From the NCBI RefSeq assembly GCF_008365315.1, contig NZ_CP043506.1:1346001-1410000 (forward strand): DNA of 64,000 nucleotides, given 5' to 3'. The notes beneath the pieces were generated by a model that ran no database searches, was not told where the DNA came from, and saw only the letters and a list, made by a program, of their open reading frames with translations. Position 1 is the first letter of the stretch, and every line of letters starts with the position of its first letter. Below, piece after piece: positions 45,697 to 54,558 of the stretch. A program made the translations under genes and the position numbers. Source of the DNA: Acetobacter vaccinii (GTDB lineage: Bacteria; Pseudomonadota; Alphaproteobacteria; Acetobacterales; Acetobacteraceae).

Positions 45697-46448
45697 ACAT
45701 CATGACTATGGATGAGACCAAGGGCGCACCCCCGACGGCGACCGACCCTGTGGTGCCGGAGGAAGCTCTGCGGCTGGCCGAGGCGTTCATTTTTGCCTCG
45801 GCTGATCCTGTCAGCCCACGCAGGCTGGCCGAATTGCTGGAGGCCCGGCAGTTCATGCCCGGTGGGCAGGACGACCTGGGGGCGTTTGTGGCCGCAGTCC
45901 TGCGCGGGCTGGAACAGCGCTATGCCACCAGTGGCGTACGCCCGGTGGAGGTCGCCGGGGGCTGGCAGTTCCGCACCGCACCCGATCTGGCCCCGATGCT
46001 GACCCGTGTGCTGGAAAAGCCCCGCCGTCTGCCCCGCGCGGTGATGGAAACCCTGGCCATTATTGCCTACCACCAGCCCTGCACCCGTGTTGAGGTGGAG
46101 GAAATACGAGGCGTCAGCCTTGGCCAGACCGTGCTGGATACCTTGATCGAAGCCGGGCTGATTGCCCCGCGTGGCCGTAAAGAAGTGCCGGGGCGGCCTG
46201 TGCTGTGGGGTACCACGCCTGATTTTTTGCGCTGCTTTGGCCTGCGCGCCCTCTCCGACCTGCCCCGGCGGGAGGAACTGCTGGTGGAGGTGCCAGAAAC
46301 CGCCAGTGCCCGCGCGCAGGAACAGGCGGAAATCGTATTCGGCACCACGGCCCCGGCGGAAGTGCGCCCCGCAGGGCAGGCCCCCAGCGCGCCGGACGAG
46401 GGGGATGGTGCCGCAGTCGATGCGGTTTCCCCTCCCGAACCGGCATGA
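45693..46448 (+). CDS. scpB: Segregation and condensation protein ScpB
   Basis: 251 residues. Two winged-helix domains (about 20-190) with the characteristic MLTRVLEKPRRLPRAVMETLAIIAYHQPCTRVEVEEIRGV and GRPVLWGTTPDFLRCFGL. The last 60 residues are acidic, Ala/Pro-rich and likely disordered. It dimerises and binds ScpA in the SMC complex. Confidence 0.95.
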   Translation: MNIMTMDETKGAPPTATDPVVPEEALRLAEAFIFASADPVSPRRLAELLEARQFMPGGQDDLGAFVAAVLRGLEQRYATSGVRPVEVAGGWQFRTAPDLAPMLTRVLEKPRRLPRAVMETLAIIAYHQPCTRVEVEEIRGVSLGQTVLDTLIEAGLIAPRGRKEVPGRPVLWGTTPDFLRCFGLRALSDLPRREELLVEVPETASARAQEQAEIVFGTTAPAEVRPAGQAPSAPDEGDGAAVDAVSPPEPA

Positions 46449-46508
46449 TAGACACGGGGATGGTCGTGTCCGGGTCCGGGGCACGGGCGGGCAGGAGCGG
46501 GGTTGTGC

Positions 46509-47081
46509 ATGTTTGATTTCGCCTGGTCTGAAATCGCGCTGATTGGTGCGGTCGCACTGGTGGTCATTGGCCCCAAGGACCTGCCCGTGGCTATTCGTGC
46601 GGTGTCAGGCGGTATCAAGAAAGCACGCCGCATGGCCGGAGAGTTTCAGTCCCATCTGGATGAGATGGTGCGTGAGGCCGATCTGGGCGATGTGCGGGAC
46701 CTCAAGAACCTGAACGTGCGCGGCAGCCTGATGAAAGTGCTGGACTCCGATGGCAGTCTGGCCCGTGCCGTCGCCCCCCCTGCACCGCTGGTGGACTATC
46801 CGCTGCCCGCAGGCCCGCGTGCGCTGGATGCAGCCCCCCCCATAGCCAGCACCCCCTGGGTGGACAGCGTGGCGTCCTACGAGGATGAAACTTCCAACGT
46901 GTCCGAAGCCGAGGTGCAGGCCGCCCCGCTGGAACTTCCACCGGGCATTGTGCGCCGAATTCTTAACGAACGCGACCGGCTGAACCCGCCCGCCATTCTG
47001 CCGCCGGTGCGTGTTGTGCATGGCCAGCGCGCGGTAGCGCCGGGGCGGTTGCCGGGGGCCGGGCACGACCCGGCGGCATGA
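46509..47081 (+). CDS. tatB: Twin-arginine translocase subunit TatB
   Basis: 190 residues from ATG 46509 behind AGGAG (TTG 46503 is an alternative). One N-terminal membrane helix (about 6-22), then GPKDLPVAIRAVSGGIKKARRMAGEFQSHLDEMVRE, the amphipathic helix of TatB, and a variable C-terminal tail. With TatC it forms the receptor for folded proteins carrying RR signal peptides. No tatA gene is found next to it. Its stop overlaps tatC by ATGA. Confidence 0.92.
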   Translation: MFDFAWSEIALIGAVALVVIGPKDLPVAIRAVSGGIKKARRMAGEFQSHLDEMVREADLGDVRDLKNLNVRGSLMKVLDSDGSLARAVAPPAPLVDYPLPAGPRALDAAPPIASTPWVDSVASYEDETSNVSEAEVQAAPLELPPGIVRRILNERDRLNPPAILPPVRVVHGQRAVAPGRLPGAGHDPAA

Positions 47082-47926
47082 CAGGCAGACAGGCTGAAAT
47101 GAGCGAGAACACACAGGGGGGCGAAGACCCCATTCACGACCAGCCCATGTCCCTGCTGGACCATCTGCTGGAGCTGCGGCGCAGGCTGCTGTGGTCGGGG
47201 CTGACCTTTATCCTGTGTTTTGCCCTGTGCTACCATTACGCGCAGGCTATCTACCTGTTTCTGGCACAGCCGCTGGGCGACATCATGCGCCAGCAGGGCG
47301 AGCAGCCGCACCTGATCTACACGGCGTTGTATGAGGCATTTTTTACCTACATCCGTGTGGCGCTGTTCGGGGCGGCCTTTCTGTCCTTTCCCATGATCGC
47401 CATTCAGGCGTGGATTTTTATTGCCCCCGGCCTGTACCGGTCCGAAAAGCGGGCGTTTGCACCGTTTCTGGTGGCAACACCGGTGCTGTTTGTGGCCGGG
47501 GCCGCGCTGGCCTATTACTTTATCTTCCCCATTGCGTGGCGGTTCTTCCTGTCCTTTCAGACACTGGGGGCGGGCACAGGGGTACAGATCGAACTTCAGG
47601 CCAAGGTGTCGGAATATCTGACACTGGTGATGAAGCTGATCATGGCCTTTGGTGTGGCGTTTGAACTGCCGGTGGTGCTGACCCTGCTGGCCCGGGCGGG
47701 CATTGTTACCTCGGCCATGCTGCGCCGGGTGCGGCGCTACGCCATTGTCGGGGCGTTTGTGGTGGCGGCTATTCTGATGCCGCCCGATGTGATTACCCAG
47801 GTGGGTCTGGCCGTGCCGCTTGTGCTGCTGTACGAGGTGTCGATCCTGTGCGCCCGGCTGGTTGAACCGGCACGGCTCACCCGCCAGACCGAAGACGAGA
47901 CGACACCAGAGCAGGAGGCTCCCTGA
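47078..47926 (+). CDS. tatC: Twin-arginine translocase subunit TatC
   Basis: 282 residues with six membrane helices. N-terminal MSLLDHLLELRRRLLWS and the conserved FIAPGLYRSEKR loop, where TatC has its signal-binding residues; the glutamate in GVAFELPVVLTLLARAGI is present. ATG 47099 is an internal alternative start. The charged C-terminal tail is typical. Confidence 0.95.
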   Translation: MTGRQAEMSENTQGGEDPIHDQPMSLLDHLLELRRRLLWSGLTFILCFALCYHYAQAIYLFLAQPLGDIMRQQGEQPHLIYTALYEAFFTYIRVALFGAAFLSFPMIAIQAWIFIAPGLYRSEKRAFAPFLVATPVLFVAGAALAYYFIFPIAWRFFLSFQTLGAGTGVQIELQAKVSEYLTLVMKLIMAFGVAFELPVVLTLLARAGIVTSAMLRRVRRYAIVGAFVVAAILMPPDVITQVGLAVPLVLLYEVSILCARLVEPARLTRQTEDETTPEQEAP

Positions 47927-47929
47927 CCC

Positions 47930-49201
47930 ATGCACGACATTCGCGCCCTGCGGGCTGACCCCGCTGCATTCGACGCAGACCTGGCACGCCGTGGCCTGCC
48001 GCCCGTGGCGGAGCAGTTGCTGGCCTGGGACGAGCAGCGCCGACAGGCCCAGACCACCCTGCAGGAGCGTCAGGCCCGCCGCAAGGCGCTGGCGCGTGAT
48101 GTGGGGCAGTTGAAGCGGACTGGCGGTGACACCGCCGCCCTTGAGGCGGAAGGCATTGCCCTGCGCGCCGAAATGGAAGCACTGGAAGAGGCCGTCAACG
48201 CGCTGGAAACCCAGAGCACGGCCCTGCTGGCCAACCTGCCCAACAGGCTGGACGCCACCGTGCCCGATGGCGCGGATGAAAGCGGCAATGTGGTGCAGCA
48301 TGTCTGGGGCACCCCGCGAGACTTCAGCTTTACGCCGCGCCAGCATTTTGAACTGGGGGAAACCCTGGGCATGATGGATTTTGCCACGGCCTCCCGCCTG
48401 TCCGGCGCGCGTTTTGTGGTGCTGCGCGGTGCCCTGGCACGGCTGGAGCGCGCACTGGGCCAGTTCATGCTGGACCTGCATGTGACCGAGCATGCCTATG
48501 AGGAAACACTGGTGCCGGTGCTGGTCAATGATGACGCCATGTATGGCACCGACAAACTGCCCAAATTTGCCGACCAGTCCTTTCGCACGGAAGATGGCCG
48601 CTGGCTGATCCCCACCGCCGAGGTGCCGCTGACAGCCTCTGTCAGTGGTGAGATTCTGGACGGTGCCGTGCTGCCCCTGCGGATGACGGCGCTGAGCCAG
48701 TGCTTCCGCAGCGAGGCCGGGGCCGCCGGGCGTGATGTGCGCGGGATGCTGCGCCAGCACCAGTTTGAAAAAGTGGAAATGGTGTCTGTCACCACTCCCG
48801 AGGAGAGTGCAGCCGAGCACGAGCGCATGACCCGCTGTGCCGAAACGGTGCTTGAACGGCTGGGTATTCCCTACCGGCGGGTTCTGCTGTGCGCGGGCGA
48901 CACAGGCTTTGGCGCGGCCCGGACTTACGATCTGGAGGCCTGGCTGCCCGGTCAGGGGGCCTGGCGCGAAATTTCGTCCTGCTCCAACACGCACGACTTC
49001 CAGGCCCGCAGGATGAACGCCCGCTTCCGCCCGCAGGCCGGTGCTGCCCCGCAGTTTGTGCATACGCTCAACGGGTCCGGGCTGGCAGTAGGCCGCACGT
49101 TGATCGCAGTGATGGAAAACGGACAGAACGAGGACGGCTCCATTACCGTGCCAGAGGTCCTGCGCCCCTACATGGGCGGGCTGGAAACAATCGCCCCGTA
49201 A
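47930..49201 (+). CDS. serS: Seryl-tRNA synthetase
   Basis: 423 residues. N-terminal coiled-coil arm (about 30-105; Gln/Glu/Arg-rich), then the class II core with motif 2 [26 protein letters not shown] and motif 3 [17 protein letters not shown]. It charges tRNA-Ser and tRNA-Sec. It begins three bases after tatC, so it is part of the same transcript. Confidence 0.97.
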   Translation: MHDIRALRADPAAFDADLARRGLPPVAEQLLAWDEQRRQAQTTLQERQARRKALARDVGQLKRTGGDTAALEAEGIALRAEMEALEEAVNALETQSTALLANLPNRLDATVPDGADESGNVVQHVWGTPRDFSFTPRQHFELGETLGMMDFATASRLSGARFVVLRGALARLERALGQFMLDLHVTEHAYEETLVPVLVNDDAMYGTDKLPKFADQSFRTEDGRWLIPTAEVPLTASVSGEILDGAVLPLRMTALSQCFRSEAGAAGRDVRGMLRQHQFEKVEMVSVTTPEESAAEHERMTRCAETVLERLGIPYRRVLLCAGDTGFGAARTYDLEAWLPGQGAWREISSCSNTHDFQARRMNARFRPQAGAAPQFVHTLNGSGLAVGRTLIAVMENGQNEDGSITVPEVLRPYMGGLETIAP

Positions 49202-49221
49202 AGTAGAAGGCTGCCCCGACC

Positions 49222-49560
49222 ATGCTGCACAAGCCTATGGTGTTTCTGGCCCTGTCCATTGTGTCTGAAATGGTGGGCACCACCTGCCTTGCGGCATCGC
49301 AGGGGTTTGCCCGCTGGGTGCCTGCGGCCATCAGCCTTGTGGCGTATGGTGTTGCGTTTTACTGCCTGTCCATACCGCTCAAGACCATGCCTGTGGGGGT
49401 TATCTACGCCCTGTGGGCTGGGGCCGGGGTTGTGTTGAGCGCGCTTGTGGGGCTGGTGGTGTTCAGGCAGACACTGGACGTACCCGCCCTGCTTGGTATC
49501 GTGCTGATTGTGGCGGGGGTGCTGGTGGTCAACCTGTTCTCGCACTCCGTCCATCACTGA
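49222..49560 (+). CDS. SMR-family multidrug efflux protein (EmrE/QacE-like)
   Basis: 112 residues, four membrane helices. The conserved membrane glutamate is in LSIVSEMVGTTCL and the signature ALWAGAGVVLSALVGLVVF is closer to EmrE/QacE than to SugE. It would export cationic compounds with proton exchange as a dimer. It lies 20 bases after serS and may be co-transcribed. Confidence 0.85.
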   Translation: MLHKPMVFLALSIVSEMVGTTCLAASQGFARWVPAAISLVAYGVAFYCLSIPLKTMPVGVIYALWAGAGVVLSALVGLVVFRQTLDVPALLGIVLIVAGVLVVNLFSHSVHH

Positions 49561-49622
49561 GTCAGGTGCCGGGGGGCGCACCACCGGGCTTTGTGGCGTA
49601 CTTTAATAAGCGGGAAACAGCC

Positions 49623-50174
49623 GTGCCTGTGCGTGTGACAACAGCCCTCATGGGGGTGCTGCTGGTAGGGCTTGCGGGGTGTACCGCCCCTTTGCGCCCG
49701 TCGTCGTCGTCCGACCAGTCGGGGTCGTTTGACCAGCCGGGCCGGGGCGAGCCAATCCGCAACTTCCCCTACAAGGCCGGGATTGATTTCGCCCATCTGG
49801 AAAATGATCATGCTGATTGCGAGGTCGCAGCCTCGCAACGGGTGCCGCAGAGCATGAGCACCCAGTCCATGCCCGCCTATACCGTGCCCGAGCAGACATT
49901 GTGCAACCAGTTTGGCGCACGCACCGTCTGCCGCCAGACTGGCGGGCAGGTAACCGGGGGGCAGGTTTACACGATTGATGTCAACGCCCCTGCCCGGCGG
50001 CAGGTGTATGAGCTGTGCATGACGCACAAGAACTATCAGTTCGTCACCCTGCCTGCCTGCTCACGGGGTACGGATCTGTCCACCCAGGGTAAGGATACCG
50101 TGCTGGGGTCGTTTTCATCCTCCACCTGCTATCAGGTCTTTTCCTCTGGCGGTTTCGCCATTGGGGAGGATTAA
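49623..50174 (+). CDS. Putative lipoprotein of unknown function
   Basis: 183 residues from GTG 49623. The N-terminus MPVRVTTALMGVLLVGLAGC is a lipoprotein signal with lipobox LAGC (C20). The rest has several cysteines (in HADCEVAAS, TLCNQF, RTVCRQTGG, YELCMTHK, PACSRG, SSTCYQVF), suggesting disulfide bonds in the periplasm. No known domain is recognised. Its stop codon overlaps the stop of the convergent dsbD-like gene (TTAA at 50171-50174). Confidence 0.7.
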   Translation: MPVRVTTALMGVLLVGLAGCTAPLRPSSSSDQSGSFDQPGRGEPIRNFPYKAGIDFAHLENDHADCEVAASQRVPQSMSTQSMPAYTVPEQTLCNQFGARTVCRQTGGQVTGGQVYTIDVNAPARRQVYELCMTHKNYQFVTLPACSRGTDLSTQGKDTVLGSFSSSTCYQVFSSGGFAIGED

Positions 50175-52345
50175 GGCTCCCTGTCCAGTGTGGGTGGGGT
50201 TATGGCCTGTATGACCAGAGCCGGGGTGAGCAACTGCGGCAGCGTGACCTCCGCACCATGGGCAGGAACAAACAGATAAAACGGCACACCATCGCGCCCG
50301 TGCTGGCGCAGGAAGGTGGTTATGGCGGGGTCATGCCGTGTCCAGTCGCCGCGCAGCAGAGTTACGCCGTCGCGGGCAAAGGCGGCCTGTGTGGCGGGGG
50401 TGTCCAGCGCTACACGCTCGTTGATCAGGCAGGTAATGCACCATGCGGCTGTCATGTCGATAAAGACAGGTTTGCCCGCATTATGCAGGGCTTCCAGCCG
50501 GGATTGGGAAAAAGCTTCCACTCCGGCGTGCTGCGCCATGCCACCCAGACTGGCCACAGGCGGGGCGGACTGGTGGCGCAGGGCCGGCAGCAGGCTGAAC
50601 GCCCCCAGCATGACCAGCAGCGCCAGCCCCCGCAGGGTGGTGTTGCCCCGGCTATTGCCCTGGGTGGCCTGTAGCCGCTGCGCCAGCCCATACAGCCATG
50701 CCGCCAGCCCCAGCAGCAGCAGGCCAGAGGCAACAAGCAGGGTTGTCGCCCCTGAACCTTCCAGCGTTGCTACCCATAGGAGCCATACACAACTGCCCAG
50801 AAGCGGAAAGGCCAGAAACTGGCGTACATACACCATCCATGCCCCCGGCCGGGGCAGGGCGGCGGCAAGTCTGGGGGCATAGGCCAGCACGACAAAGGGG
50901 GCGGCAAGGCCAGCCCCCAGGGCGGCAAATATGGCCAGCCCCGCAACCGGCGGGCCTGACAGAGCCCCTGCCATGGCCACCCCCATAAAGGGGCCGGTGC
51001 AGGGGCTGGCGACGACCACCGCCAGCAGCCCGGTCAGGATGTCATGCCAGGGCCCGCTGCGGTGTGTGGGCAGGCTGAGGGCCGGGCCGGTAAAGGTAAA
51101 AACATCGAGCAGGTTCAGCGCCATGCCAAACAGCAGCCAGCACACCATGGCGACAAACAGCGGGGACTGAAGCTGAAACCCCCAGCCTATGCCGTCCCCA
51201 ACAAAGCGCAGCCCCATGATCAGCCCGCCCAGCAGCACAAAACCGGCCAGCACACCGCCGCCATAGCCAAGGGCTGCATGGCGCTGTGTCCGCAGTTCGG
51301 CCCCGCCAAGGCGGACAAGAGCCAGTGCCTTCATGGCCAGAATGGGAAACACGCAGGGCATGAGGTTCAGCAGCAGCCCGCCCACGAACCCGAAGGCCAG
51401 CAGCTTGGCGAATCCCGCGGTCGAGAAAGTGTCTTCCGGCGTGGCGGCGACCGGCTGGGCATGAATGCTCAGGGCTTCCTCCGAGCCAGCCGGGTCTTTG
51501 AGAACAACCAGCCCGTCCAGCGCCTTGCCCTGTGGGAAGTCGGCTGCGGGGTGCAGGTGCAGGATCACACGACCCTGGCGGATGGTGGGCGCTTGTGGGG
51601 TGGCCTCGGTAATCTGCCCCCGGTCCTGGGGCAGAAACCACGCATCCATGACGGCATGGGGCCCAAGTTCCGGCCCCAGCAGGGTCAGCGTGCCAGTGGG
51701 GCTGATGGTGGCAGGGTAGGGGGAGGGATGGGGTGAAAACCGGGCCACCGTGTCAAACAGCGGTGCCTGAATGGAGGGCTGCTGGGGGCCGGTTTTGATA
51801 TCGAGGGTAAAGTCGGCCTCCTCTGGCACGCAGGACTGGGCGCAGACCAGCCAGCTTGCGTGGGCGTTCAGGGTGGTCAGCCCCCCTTCCGCCGGGTTGG
51901 GGGCTGCGGCGGCCAGAGGCAGCAGCAGGGGCAACAGCGTGTCCCCCGTATAGGCGTAGGAAATAAGCGATCCTTCACGGATACGGGTGGGGGTGGGCCA
52001 CAGGATTGTCTGTGTTGTGCCAGCCAGCGCGCCACTGGCGGTTACGGTTATGGTTGCAGGGTCGCCCGCATCGCCAGGGTTGCGCCAGTAGGTATGCCAG
52101 CCCCTGTCAAGCTGGAGCCGCAGCCCCACGCGTAACGGTGCGTTGGGCATGGCCGTGTTGGAATAGGTCAACAGGCTGGCGATGGCATGCCCGGTGCGTA
52201 TGGGCAGGCTTTCACCCGCATGGCTCCGGGGCGCACAGGCAACCCAGAGCAGCATGGCCACAGCAACGGCATAGAGCCACAGGGCCGCCCGCTGGCGGGC
52301 AGGTATGGGGCTATGGCCCAAGGGGGGCGGGCTGGGGCCGGTCAT
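50171..52345 (-). CDS. DsbD/ScsB-like protein-disulfide reductase
   Basis: 724 residues from ATG 52345; the frame opens 44 codons earlier. Layout: signal/anchor (about 20-42), periplasmic N-terminal domain with cysteines in SWLVCAQSCVPEE, a membrane domain of about eight helices holding the redox pair in NLMPCVFPILAMKAL and VVASPCTGPFMGVAM, and a C-terminal thioredoxin-like domain with AAWCITC (CX2C). It passes electrons from cytoplasmic thioredoxin to periplasmic proteins. The large N-terminal domain fits ScsB-type more than classical DsbD. The cysteine-rich lipoprotein gene is convergent, but that link is speculative. Confidence 0.88.
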   Translation of the reverse strand: MTGPSPPPLGHSPIPARQRAALWLYAVAVAMLLWVACAPRSHAGESLPIRTGHAIASLLTYSNTAMPNAPLRVGLRLQLDRGWHTYWRNPGDAGDPATITVTASGALAGTTQTILWPTPTRIREGSLISYAYTGDTLLPLLLPLAAAAPNPAEGGLTTLNAHASWLVCAQSCVPEEADFTLDIKTGPQQPSIQAPLFDTVARFSPHPSPYPATISPTGTLTLLGPELGPHAVMDAWFLPQDRGQITEATPQAPTIRQGRVILHLHPAADFPQGKALDGLVVLKDPAGSEEALSIHAQPVAATPEDTFSTAGFAKLLAFGFVGGLLLNLMPCVFPILAMKALALVRLGGAELRTQRHAALGYGGGVLAGFVLLGGLIMGLRFVGDGIGWGFQLQSPLFVAMVCWLLFGMALNLLDVFTFTGPALSLPTHRSGPWHDILTGLLAVVVASPCTGPFMGVAMAGALSGPPVAGLAIFAALGAGLAAPFVVLAYAPRLAAALPRPGAWMVYVRQFLAFPLLGSCVWLLWVATLEGSGATTLLVASGLLLLGLAAWLYGLAQRLQATQGNSRGNTTLRGLALLVMLGAFSLLPALRHQSAPPVASLGGMAQHAGVEAFSQSRLEALHNAGKPVFIDMTAAWCITCLINERVALDTPATQAAFARDGVTLLRGDWTRHDPAITTFLRQHGRDGVPFYLFVPAHGAEVTLPQLLTPALVIQAITPPTLDREP

Positions 52346-52394
52346 GCCGCAGGGCTGGTCATTGCTGGGGGTGGCGGTTGGGTGGGGGCTGTGT

Positions 52395-52619
52395 TCAGTG
52401 TTCGTGGTCCGCCCCGGCGGAGGGTTGCAGCACAAACAGGCGTGAGCAATAGGGGCAGACAGCCTGATGGCCACCAATTTTCAGCCACACGCGCGGGTGC
52501 CCCAACCGACCAAGCCCGCCGTCACAGGCAATTTTGCGCCTGTCCACCACAATGGTTTCAACATGGCCCAGCCGGGGGCGGGGAATGGGGTTGGCAGGCT
52601 GCACAAGTGTGGGCACCAT
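52395..52619 (-). CDS. CHCC-type zinc-finger protein
   Basis: 74 residues from ATG 52619. It contains the zf-CHCC pattern KIACDGG...GHPRVWLKI...AVCPYCSRLFVL, with zinc ligands C33, H42, C57 and C60 by count. The domain is the same as the C-terminal part of the complex I accessory subunit NDUFS6; bacterial function is unknown. It lies 49 bases before the dsbD-like gene on the same strand and may share its transcript. Confidence 0.82.
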   Translation of the reverse strand: MVPTLVQPANPIPRPRLGHVETIVVDRRKIACDGGLGRLGHPRVWLKIGGHQAVCPYCSRLFVLQPSAGADHEH

Positions 52620-52713
52620 GGGGTTTGTCCTCTGCGCGGTTTGGCCGCTATGGCATGAATGTTTGGGGGATGATACGCATCCTGATGTGGTTTTACACCT
52701 TTCATTTTTTCCC

Positions 52714-53808
52714 ATGCGCGTGAAGCGGGTTGCACGGCTGGGCCGGGCCATGGCTGCCATGCTGGCGTGCGGGCTTGCCGCCTGCACCACTCAACTGCCG
52801 CCCGCCCCCCCAGCACCAGCGCGTTTTCAGGCCGCAGGGCGGCTTGTGCCCCCGGACCGGCACTTTGTCATGGCGGATGGCGCGGTGCTGCCTGCCCGTG
52901 TCTGGGCTGCGCCGGGACGGCCCCGTGCCGTGCTGTTGGCCCTGCACGGGTTTAATGACAGCCGTGATGCCTGGGAATATCCAGGCCCGGTCCTGGCAGC
53001 ACAGGGTATTACCGTGGTGGCCCCTGACCAGCGTGGCTTTGGTGCGGCCCCCGGGCGCGGGCACTGGGCGGGTAGCCAGCGCATGACCGCCGATGTGCGG
53101 GAGGAAGTGGCCGTGCTGGCGCGAGAAAATCCGGGCGTGCCGCTTTATCTGGCGGGTGAAAGCATGGGGGGTGCCGTGCTGATGGTGCTGATGGCACAGC
53201 CCGATGCCCCGCATGTGGCAGGCACCATTTTACTGGCTCCGGCAGTCTGGCGGCTTGGTCTGGGGGCAACCGTGCCGCTGGATATTCTAGCCGGTCTGTC
53301 GCCCGATAGCGTGGTGACGGGGCGTGAACTGCCGGTGCATGTTGTGGCCAGCAACAACATCGCAGCCCTCATCAGGCTGTATTATGACCCGCTGAGCCTG
53401 CGTGGCACCCGGCTGGGCACCCTGCGTGGGCTGGTGCAACTGATGGATGAGGCCGCCCGCGCCGCACCCCGGCTGCATGGGCCGGTTTTGTGTGTGTATG
53501 GTGGGCACGACCAGCTTGTGCCGCCAGAGGCCATGGGGCAGGTCTGGCGCAGCCTTGGCCCCGCAGGCAGGCGCGACCTGGTGCCCGGTGGCTACCACCT
53601 GCTGCTGCGTGACAAAGGCCGTGCCCTGGTCGAGCGTGATCTGGTGGCCTGGATAACCCAGCCAGACTGGTTTTTGCCATCTGGCGGGGATAGTGCCGCC
53701 AGTGCCTGGCTGGCGCAGGGCCGGGGGGAGGCATGGCCGGGGCATTGGCAGTTCCCATGGTTCCTGCCTGCCCGGCTGGATACACTGGTGGGTGCAGACA
53801 ACAGATAA
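52714..53808 (+). CDS. Alpha/beta hydrolase lipoprotein (monoacylglycerol-lipase-like)
   Basis: 364 residues from ATG 52714; the frame opens further upstream without similarity. The N-terminus has a signal with lipobox LAAC (about C24), so it is probably membrane-anchored. Fold motifs: LLALHGFNDS (oxyanion region), DQRGFG, the nucleophile elbow GESMGG, GGHDQLVPP with the catalytic Asp, and GGYHLLLRD with the His. Closest by pattern to lysophospholipase/monoacylglycerol lipase (PldB). The next feature is the tRNA-Arg, 42 bases away. Confidence 0.85.
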   Translation: MRVKRVARLGRAMAAMLACGLAACTTQLPPAPPAPARFQAAGRLVPPDRHFVMADGAVLPARVWAAPGRPRAVLLALHGFNDSRDAWEYPGPVLAAQGITVVAPDQRGFGAAPGRGHWAGSQRMTADVREEVAVLARENPGVPLYLAGESMGGAVLMVLMAQPDAPHVAGTILLAPAVWRLGLGATVPLDILAGLSPDSVVTGRELPVHVVASNNIAALIRLYYDPLSLRGTRLGTLRGLVQLMDEAARAAPRLHGPVLCVYGGHDQLVPPEAMGQVWRSLGPAGRRDLVPGGYHLLLRDKGRALVERDLVAWITQPDWFLPSGGDSAASAWLAQGRGEAWPGHWQFPWFLPARLDTLVGADNR

Positions 53809-53850
53809 ACTCTTGGCAACGCCCCGGCTTTGCGTTAGGGAATGGCGCGT

Positions 53851-53927
53851 GGACCCGTAGCTCAGCTGGATAGAGCGTTGCCCTCCGAAGGCAAAGGTCG
53901 AAGGTTCGAATCCTTTCGGGTCCGCCA
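53851..53927 (+). tRNA. tRNA-Arg (anticodon CCG)
   Basis: 77-base cloverleaf: acceptor stem GGACCCG with CGGGTCC plus G and encoded CCA (53925-53927), D arm GCTCAGCTGGATAGAGC, anticodon arm TTGCC-CTCCGAA-GGCAA with anticodon CCG, and T arm with GGTTCGAATCC. It reads CGG codons. The 70-base gap after it holds no gene. Confidence 0.97.
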
Positions 53928-53997
53928 TTTTCCTCAAAAATTACAAACATCACAGCGGTCAGCCATGCGGGTGCATGGCCTGTGCTGCCGAGTCCGT

Positions 53998-54420
53998 TCA
54001 GGCAATGCTGAGGTGAACCTTCGCACCATGATGCGCCAGGTGCGAATACGGGCAGACAATATCCGCCTCAGCCACCAGAGCTTCGGCCACGTCTGGCGCA
54101 ATGTCGGGCACGCTCACACGCAGGGCAATATCCAGCCCGAACCCCTTGCCGTCCTCACGCGGGCCAATGCCGACTGTGGCGGTTACGGTTGTGGTTTCAG
54201 GCAATTTCACCTTCTTCAGACCGGCAACATGCTTGAGGGCGCTGAGAAAGCAGGCTGAATACCCGGCGGCAAAAAGCTGTTCGGGGTTTGTGCCATCGCC
54301 ACCGTTGCCGCCCAGCTCCTTGGGGGTGTCGAGGGTGACGGCCAGGCGTCCGTCGCTTGATTTTGCAGACCCGGTGCGCCCGCCGGTGGCAGTTGCTTCA
54401 GCACGGTAGAGAATGCTCAT
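53998..54420 (-). CDS. ohr: Organic hydroperoxide resistance protein Ohr
   Basis: 140 residues from ATG 54420, with GGAGG nine bases upstream. OsmC/Ohr fold; the two redox cysteines are C57 (GYSACFLSAL) and C123 (ADIVCPYSH), with R15 and E47 as active-site partners. It reduces lipid and organic peroxides with dihydrolipoyl protein. Divergent from the ohrR gene with dyads for OhrR in between. Confidence 0.95.
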   Translation of the reverse strand: MSILYRAEATATGGRTGSAKSSDGRLAVTLDTPKELGGNGGDGTNPEQLFAAGYSACFLSALKHVAGLKKVKLPETTTVTATVGIGPREDGKGFGLDIALRVSVPDIAPDVAEALVAEADIVCPYSHLAHHGAKVHLSIA

Positions 54421-54434
54421 AATACCCTCCATTT

Positions 54435-54465
54435 ATATATCGCGATAAATGTTACCGCGATATAT
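54435..54465. promoter_or_regulatory. OhrR operator candidate at ohr
   Basis: ATATATCGCG (54435-54444) and CGCGATATAT (54456-54465), perfect ten-base arms with an 11-base spacer; the inner TATCGCGATA (54438-54447) is itself a palindrome. It is 14 bases upstream of the ohr start. Confidence 0.65.
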
Positions 54466-54505
54466 TTATGCTAGGGGATGAAACACCATCTGTAAAGTCT
54501 GGTCC

Positions 54506-54532
54506 TTATCACGATAGGAACTGTCGTGATAA
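54506..54532. promoter_or_regulatory. OhrR operator candidate at ohrR
   Basis: TTATCACGA (54506-54514) and TCGTGATAA (54524-54532), perfect nine-base arms, nine-base spacer. It lies about 26 bases before the chosen ohrR start, consistent with autorepression. Confidence 0.65.
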
Positions 54533-54558
54533 AGGGAAGCCCCCGATGGAGACCAACC

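Noticed and set aside
46877..49063. Minus-strand open frame of 728 codons opposite tatB, tatC and serS
   Set aside because: Antisense to three recognised genes and rich in Gln/His/Gly/Arg, as expected from GC-rich reverse frames.
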